From Actinomycetota bacterium (GTDB lineage Bacteria > Actinomycetota > UBA4738 > CADDZG01 > WHSQ01), in the NCBI GenBank assembly GCA_030448085.1, contig JAUJNU010000016.1, positions 1 through 29,372 on the forward strand: a stretch of 29,372 nucleotides of DNA, in the 5' to 3' direction. A program made the translations under genes and the position numbers. Below the pieces are notes generated by a model. The model made no database searches. It had not been told where the DNA came from and saw nothing but the letters and a program-made list of their open reading frames with translations. Shown here in pieces: positions 8,228 through 17,512 of the stretch (position 1 is the stretch's first letter; every line of letters begins with the position of its first letter).

Positions 8228-8901
8228 ATGGAGCCCTCTTCCAATGCGTCCAACCTCTCCCGCATCCGACCTGCAGCGGCCGCCGGGTCTTTCCCGTCGA
8301 AGATCGCGCTGCCGGCCACGAGTATCTCCGCACCGGCAGTCACGGCCTCTTGGACCGTGGCCACGTTCACTCCCCCATCAACCTCTATATCGGCACGTGC
8401 GCCCGTTTCCTGCACCAGGGCCCGGGCCGCCGCGATCTTCGGGACGACCTCGTGGATGAAGCTCTGCCCCCCGAAGCCGGGCCTCACGGTCATCATCAAG
8501 ATCACGTCCAAGGCTCCCACGTGAGGGGCGACCACGTCCAGGGGAACGTCGGGGTGGACGGCGAGCCCCACGCCCACCCCCGTGCCCCTCACCTCGGCCA
8601 CGGCCTTGCCCACGTCGGGCACTACCTCGGGGTGGAATGAGATCCGGTCCGCGCCGGCCGCTGCGAACATGGGGGCGAACTCGATCGGGTTCTCGATCAT
8701 GAGATGCACGTGAAGCGGAAGGTCGGTCGCCCCGTCCACTGCGCGCACCGTGTCGACCCCGAAGGTGATGTTAGGGACGTAGTGTCCGTCCATGACGTCG
8801 AGGTGGAACCAATCGACGAAAGGGCTTACGGTCCGGACCTCGTCCGCCATGCGCCCGAAGTCTGCCGTCAGGATCGACGGGGACAGGCGCAGTCTGGACA
8901 T
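8224..8901 (-). CDS. rpe: Ribulose-phosphate 3-epimerase
   Basis: Interconverts ribulose 5-phosphate and xylulose 5-phosphate; ribulose 5-phosphate is also the RibBA substrate. The 225 residues form a TIM barrel with LSPSILTADFGRM at the N-terminus, metal ligands in WFHLDVMDGHYVPNITFG (His33, Asp35 catalytic), HLMIENP, the phosphate loop VRPGFGGQSF, and EVDGGVN with the second catalytic Asp. The ATG at 8901 is chosen because SRLRLSPSIL is the family start; upstream in-frame residues have no similarity. A nested hairpin (8910-8943) fills the gap from fmt. Confidence 0.96.
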   Translation of the reverse strand: MSRLRLSPSILTADFGRMADEVRTVSPFVDWFHLDVMDGHYVPNITFGVDTVRAVDGATDLPLHVHLMIENPIEFAPMFAAAGADRISFHPEVVPDVGKAVAEVRGTGVGVGLAVHPDVPLDVVAPHVGALDVILMMTVRPGFGGQSFIHEVVPKIAAARALVQETGARADIEVDGGVNVATVQEAVTAGAEILVAGSAIFDGKDPAAAAGRMRERLDALEEGSI

Positions 8902-8944
8902 CGGCTCATGGTCCCACACCCGGGTCGCATGACCCACAGGACCC

Positions 8945-9868
8945 TTATACGAGACCCCCGGCTCCGTCGCCCCGGAGGCCGTTGGCCAGCTCGATACCAC
9001 TCATGCGCCTCTTTCCGGCAGGTTGCACCTCGAGCAGCGCGAGGTCCCGGGACCCGGTGCCGGCGAGGAGCAGGTCGCCCACAGCCAGCGTCCCGGGGGC
9101 CAGCTCGGAGGAGTCCGCGGGCCGGGTCCGCCACACCTTCAAGCGCTGGTCTCCGAGGGTCGTCCACGCCCCCGGGGCGGGATTGAGCCCCCTCACCTTG
9201 TCGTGAAGCTGCCGTGCGGGCTCGGACCAATCGAGCCGTGCCTCCTCGGGGGACAGCTTGGGCGCGTAGGTCGCGGCTGCGTCGTCCTGCGGCTCCGGCG
9301 TGAGTGAGCCGTCCACGAAAGGGGCAAGGGTCTCCGCCAAGAGCTCCGCTCCTTCGCCCGCCATGCGCTCGCCGATCTCCCCCGCCGTCTCCTCAGCTCC
9401 GATGGGAGTAGCGCGGGACGCGAGCACCGGCCCCTCGTCCATGCCCTCGGTCAGCACCATGATCGAGACCCCCGTCTCCGACCTCCCGTCCATCACCGCC
9501 CGCTGCACGGGAGCCGCGCCCCTGTAGAGCGGGAGGAGCGAGAAGTGGACGTTGACGAACCCAGCTCGGGGGATCGCCAGCAACGCGGGGGGCAGGATCT
9601 TGCCGTAAGCCACAACCACGGCCACCTCCGCGTCCGCCTTGTCGAGCCATGACAGGAACCCCTCGTCCCGGACACGCTCCGGCTGACGCACCTCGATGCC
9701 TGCGTCGTGAGCGAGGCGTTTCACGGGGCCGGGCGTCAACTTCATCCCCCGGCCGGAGGGTCTGTCGGGGTTGGTCACCACCCCCCGCAAGTCCCATCCC
9801 CCTTCGATGAGGGCCCGGAGGCTCGGCACCGCCCACTCCGGCGTGCCGAAGAAGACGACGGAGCTCAC
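8945..9868 (-). CDS. fmt: Methionyl-tRNA formyltransferase
   Basis: Formylates initiator Met-tRNA using 10-formyl-THF. The 307 residues match the family. The N-terminal catalytic domain shows VVFFGTPEWAVPSLRAL, AYGKILPPALL, the catalytic FVNVHFSLLPLYRGAAPVQ with Asn and His, and GVSIMVLTEGMDEGPVLA. The C-terminal OB-fold begins near PKLSPEEARLDWSEPA and includes VRGLNPAPGAWT. The start is GTG at 9868, overlapping the def stop (GTGA). def and fmt act at the two ends of formyl-methionine metabolism and are usually coupled. The rsmB gene that commonly follows fmt is absent. Confidence 0.97.
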   Translation of the reverse strand: MSSVVFFGTPEWAVPSLRALIEGGWDLRGVVTNPDRPSGRGMKLTPGPVKRLAHDAGIEVRQPERVRDEGFLSWLDKADAEVAVVVAYGKILPPALLAIPRAGFVNVHFSLLPLYRGAAPVQRAVMDGRSETGVSIMVLTEGMDEGPVLASRATPIGAEETAGEIGERMAGEGAELLAETLAPFVDGSLTPEPQDDAAATYAPKLSPEEARLDWSEPARQLHDKVRGLNPAPGAWTTLGDQRLKVWRTRPADSSELAPGTLAVGDLLLAGTGSRDLALLEVQPAGKRRMSGIELANGLRGDGAGGLV

Positions 9869-10365
9869 TCCGGAGCGGCCAGCAGCTGTTCCCTCAGCGT
9901 CGTCAGAGCCGCCCGGCGGGAAGCCTCGGGGAGTCTGTCGATGAATAGGACGCCGTCGAGGTGGTCGAGCTCGTGCTGAAAGACCCTGGCCTGGAAGTCC
10001 CGTGCGTCGATCCTCACGGGCTCACCGTTCTCGTCCAACGCTTCGACGAGGACGCGGGTCGAGCGCTCGACCGGATAGAGCAACCCCGGCAGTGAGAGAC
10101 AGCCCTCTTCCTCCGAGTCCTCTTCGGGGTCGACCTCGACGAAGACGGGATTGACGAGGGCGCCGTGCTCGTCCTCAACCTCCCACACGAAGATCCGCTC
10201 GAGGATCCCAACCTGAGTCGCGGCGAGGCCGACCCCGGGAGCTTCTCTCATCGTCTCGATCATGTCCGCGATGAGCCGGCGCTGGACGTCCGTGACCTCC
10301 TCCACCTCGCGTGCCCGCTGTCGTAAGACAGGGTCGCCGAACCTCTTGATGGGAAGGATCGCCAC
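9865..10365 (-). CDS. def: Peptide deformylase
   Basis: Removes the N-formyl group from nascent proteins. The 166 residues contain all three motifs: GVGLAATQVG (44-53), EEGCLSLPG (metal Cys89) and QHELDHLDG (metal His131 and His135, catalytic Glu132). The start is GTG at 10365, since AAAGG lies about 7 bases upstream and VAILPIKRFGDPVLR is the family N-terminus; an upstream ATG gives a non-conserved extension. The gene follows priA by 36 bases and its stop overlaps the fmt start. Confidence 0.97.
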   Translation of the reverse strand: MAILPIKRFGDPVLRQRAREVEEVTDVQRRLIADMIETMREAPGVGLAATQVGILERIFVWEVEDEHGALVNPVFVEVDPEEDSEEEGCLSLPGLLYPVERSTRVLVEALDENGEPVRIDARDFQARVFQHELDHLDGVLFIDRLPEASRRAALTTLREQLLAAPE

Positions 10366-10401
10366 GTGTCGCCTTTCTGTTCCGATAGAAGGGGGCACAG
10401 C

Positions 10402-12327
10402 CTAACGAGGATCGACGTCCACACTGAGCCGCGCGCCTGCCCCTCGCTCCTGCACGAGACCACGCAAGGCCCCGGCTACCGCTCCCGCCTCGACGCACTT
10501 GACGAGGATCTGGAAAGACGGCTCCGCCCCTGGGCGGCCGAGGCTGATCGGGCCGAGTGTCGCCTTCGCGTGTGGACGTACCGCGGCGGCAGCCCTGGTC
10601 ACGAGCTCCTCGCCCCGGGGGCCGGAGGCCGTCACCTTCACGAGCTCTGAGAACGGCGGATAGGCCAGCTCGGAGCGCTGCTCCAGCTCGCGCTCGACGA
10701 AGTAGTCGTAGTCGGCCCGCACGACGGCCTGGACCGCGTGATGGCCCGGCTCGCCCGTCTGCACGATCAACCGGCCCCCGGCGGAGGCGGGTCCCGCCCA
10801 TTCCGCCATCTCTTGAAGCGCCGAGTAAGCGTTCTCCGCGGCACGGAAGCCGGGCCTCCTGATCAGCGCGTCTGCGTCGATCACACCGACGAGCCCGACC
10901 CGGGGCCGCAGCGAAGACTTGGTGCCGATCCAGGTGGTGACGTAGATACCTCCACCCCCGGCCTCGAGCCGGTCGAAGGGGCCGGCCGAGAGGACCGACG
11001 GGTCCACGCGGACCACCGGCGCCTGAGGGAACATCCTGGCCAGCTGTTCCTGCAAGCGCTCGCTCCCCGCCCCCACGAACCTGAAATCGGACCCGCCGCA
11101 GGTTGGGCAGGTGTCCGGCGGGAAGCTCGACCAGCGGCACCTGGTACACCGGACGAGCCCTCCTTCGCGATCGAAGACGAGCCCCGCCTCGCATCTCACG
11201 CAGCGGAGCGAGCGGGCGCACGCCGAGCACCAGACGGAGCGCGAGTAGCCGGCCAGGGGGACCAGGAGACCTGCGTTCGCCCCGCGCCGCAGTGCCTCCC
11301 TGATGCCCCGGTGCAGCTCGGGGCCTATGGCGTTGTCGGGGGGTGGGACGACTTCGACGATGGGACGGGCGGAGCGACTGGCATTCCGCTGGGGCCGGGC
11401 CCCGCCGAACTGCCCGCGCTGCACGGCGAGGGCGGTCTCGAGGGGCGGGGTGGCGCTCATGAGGACACACGTGGCACCCTGCAGGCGCGCCCTTTCGATC
11501 GCGACCCTGCGGGCGTCGTAGCGGGGGGTGCGGTCCTCCTTGTAGGTGGGGTGATGCTCCTTGTCCACGATCAGGAGGTTGAGCCCGGGAGCCGGCGCCA
11601 GCACAGCGGAGCGCCCACCGGATCCGAGGGCGTGCCCCCGGGCGAGCCGGACCCATCCCCCGGCTCGTTCGGGCTCCGGCTGCGCGGTGTCTAGGCGGAC
11701 CATCGATGGATAGCCCTCGGCGACACCGTCGAGGACGCCGGAACCGTATCGAACCTCCGGGACGAGCACCAGGGCCGCCCCGCCCGCCCGCGCCACGTGG
11801 CCGAGAAGCTCGCGAATGACGGCGGCTCGATCCTCCCCCGGGAGCAGCCGCAATGACCAGGTGCCCCCCGCCCCAGAGCTCACTGCCTCGGCCAGACGGT
11901 CGCCCCCAACGTACGAACCCAGCAGGGCCTGCGGGGGGCCGGGTTGGAGCGGCTCTGGCTCGGCGACCTTCATCCGTACCCGCGGGGGCACCGCCCTGGC
12001 CAGGGCCTGTCCCCTCGGCACGAGGTAGCGCAGTGCGAACCATTCGAATAGACGGTCCATCGGCGGCGGGACGAGCGGCACGTCCACCACCACCGAGATC
12101 AGCTCCTGCAGGTCTTTGTCACCGGGGGCATCCCCCCCGTCGCCGACGACCACCGCACGGACGCGCCGGTGGCCGAAAGGGACCCTCACGAGGGAGCCGG
12201 GCGAGACCTTGCCCTCGAGTTTCGAAGGGACGCTGTAATCGAAGGCTTTGTCTACCCCCCAAGCGGGGATCAGCGGTACTACGGAGACGACTCGGGGGGT
12301 CTCAGCTGCAGATTCGGCGGAGCTCAT
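10402..12327 (-). CDS. priA: Probable replication restart protein PriA (helicase-degenerate, actinobacterial type)
   Basis: 641 residues. The N-terminal DNA-binding region starts [19 protein letters not shown] and has [19 protein letters not shown]. The central zinc-binding region has eight cysteines in four CxxC-type pairs: [19 protein letters not shown] and CPTCGG. The P-loop expected before this is missing; the matching place reads [19 protein letters not shown]. The Walker B position reads [24 protein letters not shown] with DKEH replacing DEEH. This matches the known actinobacterial PriA group, which is thought to lack helicase activity. The gene overlaps the metK 3' end by 26 bases. Confidence 0.93.
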   Translation of the reverse strand: MSSAESAAETPRVVSVVPLIPAWGVDKAFDYSVPSKLEGKVSPGSLVRVPFGHRRVRAVVVGDGGDAPGDKDLQELISVVVDVPLVPPPMDRLFEWFALRYLVPRGQALARAVPPRVRMKVAEPEPLQPGPPQALLGSYVGGDRLAEAVSSGAGGTWSLRLLPGEDRAAVIRELLGHVARAGGAALVLVPEVRYGSGVLDGVAEGYPSMVRLDTAQPEPERAGGWVRLARGHALGSGGRSAVLAPAPGLNLLIVDKEHHPTYKEDRTPRYDARRVAIERARLQGATCVLMSATPPLETALAVQRGQFGGARPQRNASRSARPIVEVVPPPDNAIGPELHRGIREALRRGANAGLLVPLAGYSRSVWCSACARSLRCVRCEAGLVFDREGGLVRCTRCRWSSFPPDTCPTCGGSDFRFVGAGSERLQEQLARMFPQAPVVRVDPSVLSAGPFDRLEAGGGGIYVTTWIGTKSSLRPRVGLVGVIDADALIRRPGFRAAENAYSALQEMAEWAGPASAGGRLIVQTGEPGHHAVQAVVRADYDYFVERELEQRSELAYPPFSELVKVTASGPRGEELVTRAAAAVRPHAKATLGPISLGRPGAEPSFQILVKCVEAGAVAGALRGLVQERGAGARLSVDVDPR

Positions 12328-13504
12328 CTGCTCGATCGGTGCGCTCCCAGGTGAAGTCTTTATCGGAACGCCCGAAGTGCCCGTAGGCGGCAGTGTTCTT
12401 GTAGATCGGCCTGCGGAGGTCGAGGTCCTTGATGATCGCGGCGGGCCTGAGGTCGAAGACCTCCTTCACGGCGTCGCGGATCTTCATCGGATCGACCTTC
12501 TCGGTACCGAAGGTCTCGACGGAGACGGACACGGGGTGCGCAACGCCGATCGCGTACGCGACCTGCATCTCGAACCTGTCGGCAAGGCCCGCGGCAACCA
12601 CGTTCTTCGCCACGTAGCGGGCGGCGTAAGCGGCAGACCTGTCCACCTTCGTCGGGTCCTTGCCGGAGAAGGCGCCTCCGCCGTGGCGGGCCATGCCCCC
12701 GTAGGTGTCGATGATGATCTTTCTGCCCGTGAGGCCGGTGTCGGCCTTCGGCCCACCGATCTCGAACACGCCCGTTGGGTTCACGAGCACGTTCATATCG
12801 GCGGCGTCGAGCTCTGCCGGAAGGAGCGGCTCGATCACGTGCTGGACGAGATCGGGCTTGAGGAGCGTCTCGATGTCGACGTTCGGCTGGTGCTGTGTCG
12901 AGATCACGACGGTCCCGAGGGTGCGCGCCACCCCCCCCTCATAACCGACCGTCACCTGCACCTTCCCGTCGGGCCGGAGGTACGGGAGGACCCCGGCCTT
13001 GCGGACCTCGGAGAGCCGGCGGGCGAGTCGGTGAGCGAGCCAGATCGGCATCGGCATGAGGTCGTCGTTCTCGTTGGAGGCGTACCCGAACATCATCCCC
13101 TGGTCCCCGGCCCCCTGGGAGTCGAGGTTGGCGTCCTCTTCCTCAGTCTCACCGGTGCGAACCTCGAAAGAGTGCTCTACCCCCGTTGCGATGTCGGGAG
13201 ACTGCTCCTGGATAGCGACCGCGACGCCGCACGTCGCGCCGTCGAAACCGATCTTCGAGCTCGTGTACCCCACCTCCGTGACCGTCCGTCGCACGACGGC
13301 GGGGACATCGACGTAAGTGGAGGTGGTGATCTCTCCGCCGACGACGACGAGGCCGGTGGTCACGAACGTCTCGCAGGCCACTCGGGCGAATGGGTCCTCC
13401 GCTAGCAGCTCGTCGAGGACCGCGTCGGATATCTGGTCGGCAAGCTTGTCCGGATGCCCCTCCGTCACCGACTCGGATGTAAAAGGCATGATCCTGTCGC
13501 TCAT
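12302..13504 (-). CDS. metK: S-adenosylmethionine synthetase
   Basis: Makes SAM from methionine and ATP. The 400 residues are typical. The signatures are [20 protein letters not shown] near the N-terminus, the hexapeptide [12 protein letters not shown], and the P-loop-like [19 protein letters not shown]. The ATG at 13504 follows a 63-base gap after the CPBP protease gene. I looked for a SAM riboswitch in that gap and saw none. SAM supply links to the methylation and translation genes around it. The frame is intact. Confidence 0.98.
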   Translation of the reverse strand: MSDRIMPFTSESVTEGHPDKLADQISDAVLDELLAEDPFARVACETFVTTGLVVVGGEITTSTYVDVPAVVRRTVTEVGYTSSKIGFDGATCGVAVAIQEQSPDIATGVEHSFEVRTGETEEEDANLDSQGAGDQGMMFGYASNENDDLMPMPIWLAHRLARRLSEVRKAGVLPYLRPDGKVQVTVGYEGGVARTLGTVVISTQHQPNVDIETLLKPDLVQHVIEPLLPAELDAADMNVLVNPTGVFEIGGPKADTGLTGRKIIIDTYGGMARHGGGAFSGKDPTKVDRSAAYAARYVAKNVVAAGLADRFEMQVAYAIGVAHPVSVSVETFGTEKVDPMKIRDAVKEVFDLRPAAIIKDLDLRRPIYKNTAAYGHFGRSDKDFTWERTDRADELRRICS

Positions 13505-13567
13505 GGCGACACCCTAATGGATGAAGCCTGGATCTCTGGCCTGCCTCGGCCGAACGATCGGTGCGCC

Positions 13568-15025
13568 CTAGAGCGCCGGTTCGAAGCTCGTGAGGAAGGT
13601 GTCGAACTCCTCCTGGCTCTGGCCGCAAGAAACGACCGGGCAGCCGAACTGGAACACGAGCGCCTGTTCCCAGCCATCCGGGATCACGGCAACCATCCGG
13701 CCCTCCACGCTGAGCCCCTCTGGCGTTTCGCCCGCCGTGCGGAGCTCCCACCCTCGAGACACTTCGGGCGAGCCCGAAACCGCACGGCGCGGGGTCCCCA
13801 GAGCCTTCATGCCGCTCGTGTCCCACGTCTGGATGTTCTTCAACATGCCCGGCAGGTCCTGGTTCGATGCACCCGGGAGCATGTCGACCCGGATCACCAT
13901 CACGAAGGAGCCGTCCGCGGCCTCGAGTGCGAGGTCCACGCTTGCTCTCCCCGCGTCCATCTCGAGCTCCCCGTGCCGCTGCCATGAGGCTACGTGCCGC
14001 AAGGTGTACGTATCGTCGGGGGGGCTGAAAGTCTTCCCCGGGCTGAACACGACCACCGTTGCCATGAAGAGCACGGCTAGGTTCCAGCCACCGTGCGCGG
14101 CCATCGTGTACCAGAGGCTCTTCGTCCTGCGCTTGAAGCCCAGCCCGAAGCCGAGCAGGAGGAGTGGCGGGATCAGGATCGCTCCGTGCGCCATCACGAA
14201 GAGGAGAGAGGTGCCAACGAGAGCCACGAGTGGCCCATGCCGGGCAAGCTTCTCGTACAGCATGCCCCGGTAGTAGATCTCTTCGATCACCGGGGCCCCT
14301 ATCACGACCACGACCGAGGCAAGGAGCAGGCCGACGCCCGACGTCTCGCCCACGAGCGTCCGCAGGACGGCGTCGATCGAGAAGTGCCCTCCGCTGAGGA
14401 AGTACGCAACCGGGGACCACAGGGCGAGCAGGAACAGGCCGAACCCGAAGCCACGCAGAGCCTCCTCGCCGGAGGTCGGGGTTCGCTCGATCCCGAGCGA
14501 AGCCCAGTCCCGGCCCTGGGTCTTCTTGACCATCACGAAGATGGCGATCCCCGCCAGCAGGTAACCGACGATCTGCAGGACGAGCGACACGTCGAGGAGC
14601 TGGGTGAGCGAAGAGTCCGCCGGGACGGCCTCGCCCAAGAGCCTGGGGACCCCCCAAGCGCAGAAACCGAACAGGACCAAATGCGGCCACCCCCACCGAA
14701 TGACGCGCGAGCGCCCGGGTTTGGGCGGTGGGAGCGGCGCCGAGGGCATGGGCGCGGGGACGACCGCTTCAGGGGGACGGACCGGTTTCAGCGGTTCGTC
14801 GAAGGACTGGAACGACATCGAGATCGGGGGCGGCTGAGCCGAGGCGGGCGAACCCAGCGGGACTGCGCGACCGACCATAGCCGGGACCGCGCGGGAGGTG
14901 CCCCCCCGTTCCACGGGGCTGGGAGCAGAGACGGCGGTGAAAGGACGCGTGTAACACTGGACACAGAAATCTGCGTCCGCTCTGTTCAACGCGCCGCAAT
15001 CGGCGCACTTCGCCCGCCCCTCCAT
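13568..15025 (-). CDS. Zinc-ribbon CPBP family intramembrane metalloprotease
   Basis: 485 residues in one open frame. Residues 7-24 form a zinc ribbon (Cys 7, 10, 21, 24: CADCGALNRADADFCVQC). A Pro-rich linker runs to about 108. Six or more membrane segments lie between about 113 and 327. They carry the CPBP (CAAX protease/bacteriocin-processing) motifs EEIYYR (Glu248, Glu249, Arg253), FVMAH (His280) and AAHGGWN (His311). The last 155 residues are a soluble domain (TYTLRHVASWQ, VMVIRVDMLPG, CPVVSCGQSQEEFDTFLTSF) that resembles lipoprotein or PsbP-like stress domains. Substrate unknown. The ATG at 15025 is the only standard start before the ribbon; its AAGG is unusually close. It sits between coaBC and metK. 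Confidence 0.85.
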   Translation of the reverse strand: MEGRAKCADCGALNRADADFCVQCYTRPFTAVSAPSPVERGGTSRAVPAMVGRAVPLGSPASAQPPPISMSFQSFDEPLKPVRPPEAVVPAPMPSAPLPPPKPGRSRVIRWGWPHLVLFGFCAWGVPRLLGEAVPADSSLTQLLDVSLVLQIVGYLLAGIAIFVMVKKTQGRDWASLGIERTPTSGEEALRGFGFGLFLLALWSPVAYFLSGGHFSIDAVLRTLVGETSGVGLLLASVVVVIGAPVIEEIYYRGMLYEKLARHGPLVALVGTSLLFVMAHGAILIPPLLLLGFGLGFKRRTKSLWYTMAAHGGWNLAVLFMATVVVFSPGKTFSPPDDTYTLRHVASWQRHGELEMDAGRASVDLALEAADGSFVMVIRVDMLPGASNQDLPGMLKNIQTWDTSGMKALGTPRRAVSGSPEVSRGWELRTAGETPEGLSVEGRMVAVIPDGWEQALVFQFGCPVVSCGQSQEEFDTFLTSFEPAL

Positions 15026-15057
15026 ACCTTGACTATCGGTCCGGGAAGGAGGCTCCT

Positions 15058-16272
15058 TTATCTCTGCTGGCTCAGGAGGCTTCGAACGAGGGTCAGGAGC
15101 ATCGCGGCAAGATCCTCTTTCGCCACGAGGCCGAGGTCTCGCTGCTCGCCGGGAAGCGCCATCACGGCGCGGGACGTGGAGGCATCGAAGCCCGACTCGG
15201 CCACCCCCACTTGGTTCGCAACTACGACGTCTGCGCCTTTCGCCGCGCGCTTCAGCTCGGCCAGCTCCATGAGCTTCGACGGGTCGCCTTCGGTCTCTGC
15301 CGCGAAGCCCACGAGCACCCCTCCCTGCTTCCGGAGAGCCGGGTCGTGGCCGAGCTCGGCAAGGATGTCCTTCGTGGGGACGAGGGTCAGGCCGGGCGGC
15401 CCCTCGTCCTTCTTGATCTTCCGGGGGGCGACTTCGACGGGGGTGAAATCGGCGACCGCTGCCGCCTTGATCACCACGTCTGCATCCGCGGCGCGGGCCA
15501 GCACGGCCTCCCGCATCTCGGCGGCTGTGGTCACCCTTACGAGGTCGATCCCGTGAGGAGGGGCGAGACTCGATGGCCCCGAGACGAGACTTACCTTGGC
15601 TCCCCTCGCCACCGCCGCCTCCGCGAGGATGTAGCCCATGCGGCCGGACGAGTTGTTCCCGATGTAGCGGACCGGGTCGATCGGCTCGCGGGTGCCTCCC
15701 GCCGTGATGAGCACCCTTACCCCCGCCAGGTCTTCGCTCCGCCCGAGGAGCCCGGTGGCCGCCGCGCTGATCTCCGTCGGCTCCACCATCCGGCCGGGAC
15801 CGCTGTCGCCCGAGGAGAGCGCCCCTGCCGCCGGCCCCAGAACCCTCACGCCCCTCGACTTCAGCGTCGCGAGATTCTGTTGGGTCGCCGGGTGCTCCCA
15901 CATCTCGGTGTGCATCGCGGGGACGACGAGGATCGGGCAGCGAACGGTGAGAAGCGTCGCCGTCACGAGATCGTCGGCCGCCCCCGCCGCCAGCCTCGAG
16001 ATCGTGTTGGCCGTGGCCGGGGCAACGACAGCGAGAGACGCTCCACGCGCCAGCTCGACGTGAGGGACGTCGGCACCGCCTCCGAAGAGTTGCGAGGCCA
16101 CGGGGTTGCCGGTGAGGGCGGCGAAGGTCTGCGCCCCGACGAACCGTTCGGCCGAACGAGTCATGAGGACCCGGACGTCCGCACCCTGCTCGGTGAGGTC
16201 GCGAGCGACCTGCACGACCTTGAAGGCGGCTATCCCTCCCGGGACGCACAGGAGAACCTTCTTACCCTGCAT
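15058..16272 (-). CDS. coaBC: Phosphopantothenoylcysteine decarboxylase / phosphopantothenate-cysteine ligase
   Basis: Two consecutive steps of coenzyme A synthesis. 404 residues. The N-terminal CoaC flavoprotein half has LCVPGGIAAFK, the catalytic His in DVPHVELAR, APATANTISRLAAGAADDL and PAMHTEMW. The motif is PxMN in most bacteria and PAMH in actinobacteria. The C-terminal CoaB half starts at about 185 with VLITAGGTREPIDPVRYIGN, then NSSGRMG, VSGPSSL, AAVADFTP, and the lysines of KIKK. An in-frame GGAG lies 8 bases before the ATG. A small hairpin (16281-16295) separates it from rpoZ. Confidence 0.97.
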   Translation of the reverse strand: MQGKKVLLCVPGGIAAFKVVQVARDLTEQGADVRVLMTRSAERFVGAQTFAALTGNPVASQLFGGGADVPHVELARGASLAVVAPATANTISRLAAGAADDLVTATLLTVRCPILVVPAMHTEMWEHPATQQNLATLKSRGVRVLGPAAGALSSGDSGPGRMVEPTEISAAATGLLGRSEDLAGVRVLITAGGTREPIDPVRYIGNNSSGRMGYILAEAAVARGAKVSLVSGPSSLAPPHGIDLVRVTTAAEMREAVLARAADADVVIKAAAVADFTPVEVAPRKIKKDEGPPGLTLVPTKDILAELGHDPALRKQGGVLVGFAAETEGDPSKLMELAELKRAAKGADVVVANQVGVAESGFDASTSRAVMALPGEQRDLGLVAKEDLAAMLLTLVRSLLSQQR

Positions 16273-16299
16273 CCTCTCGGCTCCGCCTTTCGGAGGGGG

Positions 16300-16548
16300 T
16301 TATGCCTCTACGTCGTCCGTGCGCTCGTACCCGACGACGCCGTCGGCGATCTCCTGCATGGCGATCGACAGAGCCTTGGGGGCACGGTCGGGGATCATCG
16401 GGATCTGGGGCGGGGCGAACTCGGCGACACCTTCACCGAGCTGGCTGAAGTAAGAATTGATCTGCCTCGAACGCTTCGCCGCGAGCACGACGAGGGTGTA
16501 CTTCGAGTCGACGCCCTCCATGAGGGTCTCGATCTTTGGGTCGATCAT
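16300..16548 (-). CDS. rpoZ: RNA polymerase omega subunit
   Basis: An 82-residue subunit that aids folding of RpoC and assembly of RNA polymerase. The conserved core is VDSKYTLVVLAAKRSRQINSYF, followed by LGEG and KALSIAMQEIADG. The start at 16548 gives MIDPKIETLMEGVDSKY, matching the family. It lies 12 bases after gmk, in the widely conserved gmk-rpoZ-coaBC order. Confidence 0.96.
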   Translation of the reverse strand: MIDPKIETLMEGVDSKYTLVVLAAKRSRQINSYFSQLGEGVAEFAPPQIPMIPDRAPKALSIAMQEIADGVVGYERTDDVEA

Positions 16549-16560
16549 GTAGGGGCTCCT

Positions 16561-17118
16561 CTAGCTTCGCTGTCTGGTGGTTCCTCCCAGTATACGAACC
16601 AGCTCCTCAGCCGCCCGACCAACGTCGTCGTTCACGACTATGTGATCGTAGTTCCCCTTGTTCTTCACTTCCTCGTAAGCCGCCGTCAACCTGCGCGACA
16701 GCGTGTGCCCCTCCTCGGTCCCCCGTCCCCGCAGCCGCAGCGAGAGATCGTCGAGAGAAGGTGGCTCGATGAATATCAGGACGGCCTCCGGCTTCGCCCG
16801 TTTCACAGCCATCGCCCCCTGGATGTCGAGCTCGCACACGACGGTGTGACCAGCGGCGATAGCCGCCTCGGCGGGGGCTCTCGGCGTGCCGTAATAGTTG
16901 TCGTACACCCGCGCCGACTCGAGGAACTCGCCCCTGTCGCGCATCGCGTGGAACTCAGGCTCCGGGATGAAGTAGTAGTCGATACCGTGGCGCTCGCCCT
17001 GCCGGGCGGGACGGGTGGTGACGGAGACCGATTGGATGATGTCGGGCAGTTTCTTCAGCACTTCGCGCATGACGGTGCCCTTGCCCGCTCCAGAGGGCCC
17101 CGAGATCACGAAGAGCAT
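16561..17118 (-). CDS. gmk: Guanylate kinase
   Basis: Phosphorylates GMP to GDP. 185 residues with P-loop GPSGAGKGT (7-15), the GMP-binding SVSVTTRPARQGERHGIDYYF, LESARVYDNYYGTPRAP, and CELDIQGAMAVKRAKPEAVLIFIEPPS. It follows mihF by 7 bases and is probably cotranscribed with it. Only a weak ribosome site is visible before the ATG at 17118, so coupling to mihF is likely. Confidence 0.97.
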   Translation of the reverse strand: MLFVISGPSGAGKGTVMREVLKKLPDIIQSVSVTTRPARQGERHGIDYYFIPEPEFHAMRDRGEFLESARVYDNYYGTPRAPAEAAIAAGHTVVCELDIQGAMAVKRAKPEAVLIFIEPPSLDDLSLRLRGRGTEEGHTLSRRLTAAYEEVKNKGNYDHIVVNDDVGRAAEELVRILGGTTRQRS

Positions 17119-17125
17119 GCCGGAG

Positions 17126-17443
17126 CTACCTGCGGGCGAACTCGCCGAGGAGGTTCTCCTTCTGCTTCTGCCCCAGGCCGCGCATCCTGCGGGTCTCTGA
17201 GATGTCGAGCCGCTCCATGATCTTCCGGGCTCTGACGCGACCGACGCCGGGGAGGGACTCGAGCACGGTGGATACCTTCATCTTGCCGACGATCTCGTCA
17301 TGTGTCTGGTCGACAAGCTCCTTCAGGCTCGTCCTGCCGCTTTTCAGCTGCTCCTTCAACTCGGCGCGCTTGCGGCGAGCGATACCTGCCTTCTCGAGAG
17401 CTTCCCGTCGCTGCTCCTCGCTGAGGGGAGGGGGCAAGGGCAT
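17126..17443 (-). CDS. mihF: Integration host factor, actinobacterial type
   Basis: A 105-residue basic DNA-binding nucleoid protein found in Actinomycetota and unrelated to the HU/IHF alpha-beta dimer. It matches along its length: MPLPPPLSEEQRREALEKAG, RRKRAELKEQLKSG, the helix IVGKMKVSTVLESLPGVGRV with the helix-hairpin-helix-like turn, and RRMRGLGQKQKENLL. The ATG at 17443 is chosen because AGGAGG lies 9 bases upstream and the family starts MxLPxLxxEQ; upstream in-frame codons are not conserved. It is the strongest taxonomic marker in this window. Position before gmk matches mycobacteria. Confidence 0.95.
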   Translation of the reverse strand: MPLPPPLSEEQRREALEKAGIARRKRAELKEQLKSGRTSLKELVDQTHDEIVGKMKVSTVLESLPGVGRVRARKIMERLDISETRRMRGLGQKQKENLLGEFARR

Positions 17444-17512
17444 TCGGATGAGCCTCCTTGTAGAAACAGTGATCGCGCGACAGGCCACTTGATACCAGAT
17501 TTCCTTGGGAGC

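Noticed and set aside
10175..12043. A 622-codon minus-strand open frame
   Set aside because: Same strand as priA and def but in another frame; both of those are clearly real and the alternative product is low-complexity Arg/Gly/Pro.
13505..13567. Possible SAM riboswitch before metK
   Set aside because: The 63-base gap is too short and shows none of the conserved SAM aptamer blocks.
15211..17220. A 669-codon plus-strand open frame
   Set aside because: Antisense to coaBC, rpoZ and gmk, crossing several real gene boundaries; composition is Arg/Pro/Gly rich as expected for a shadow.
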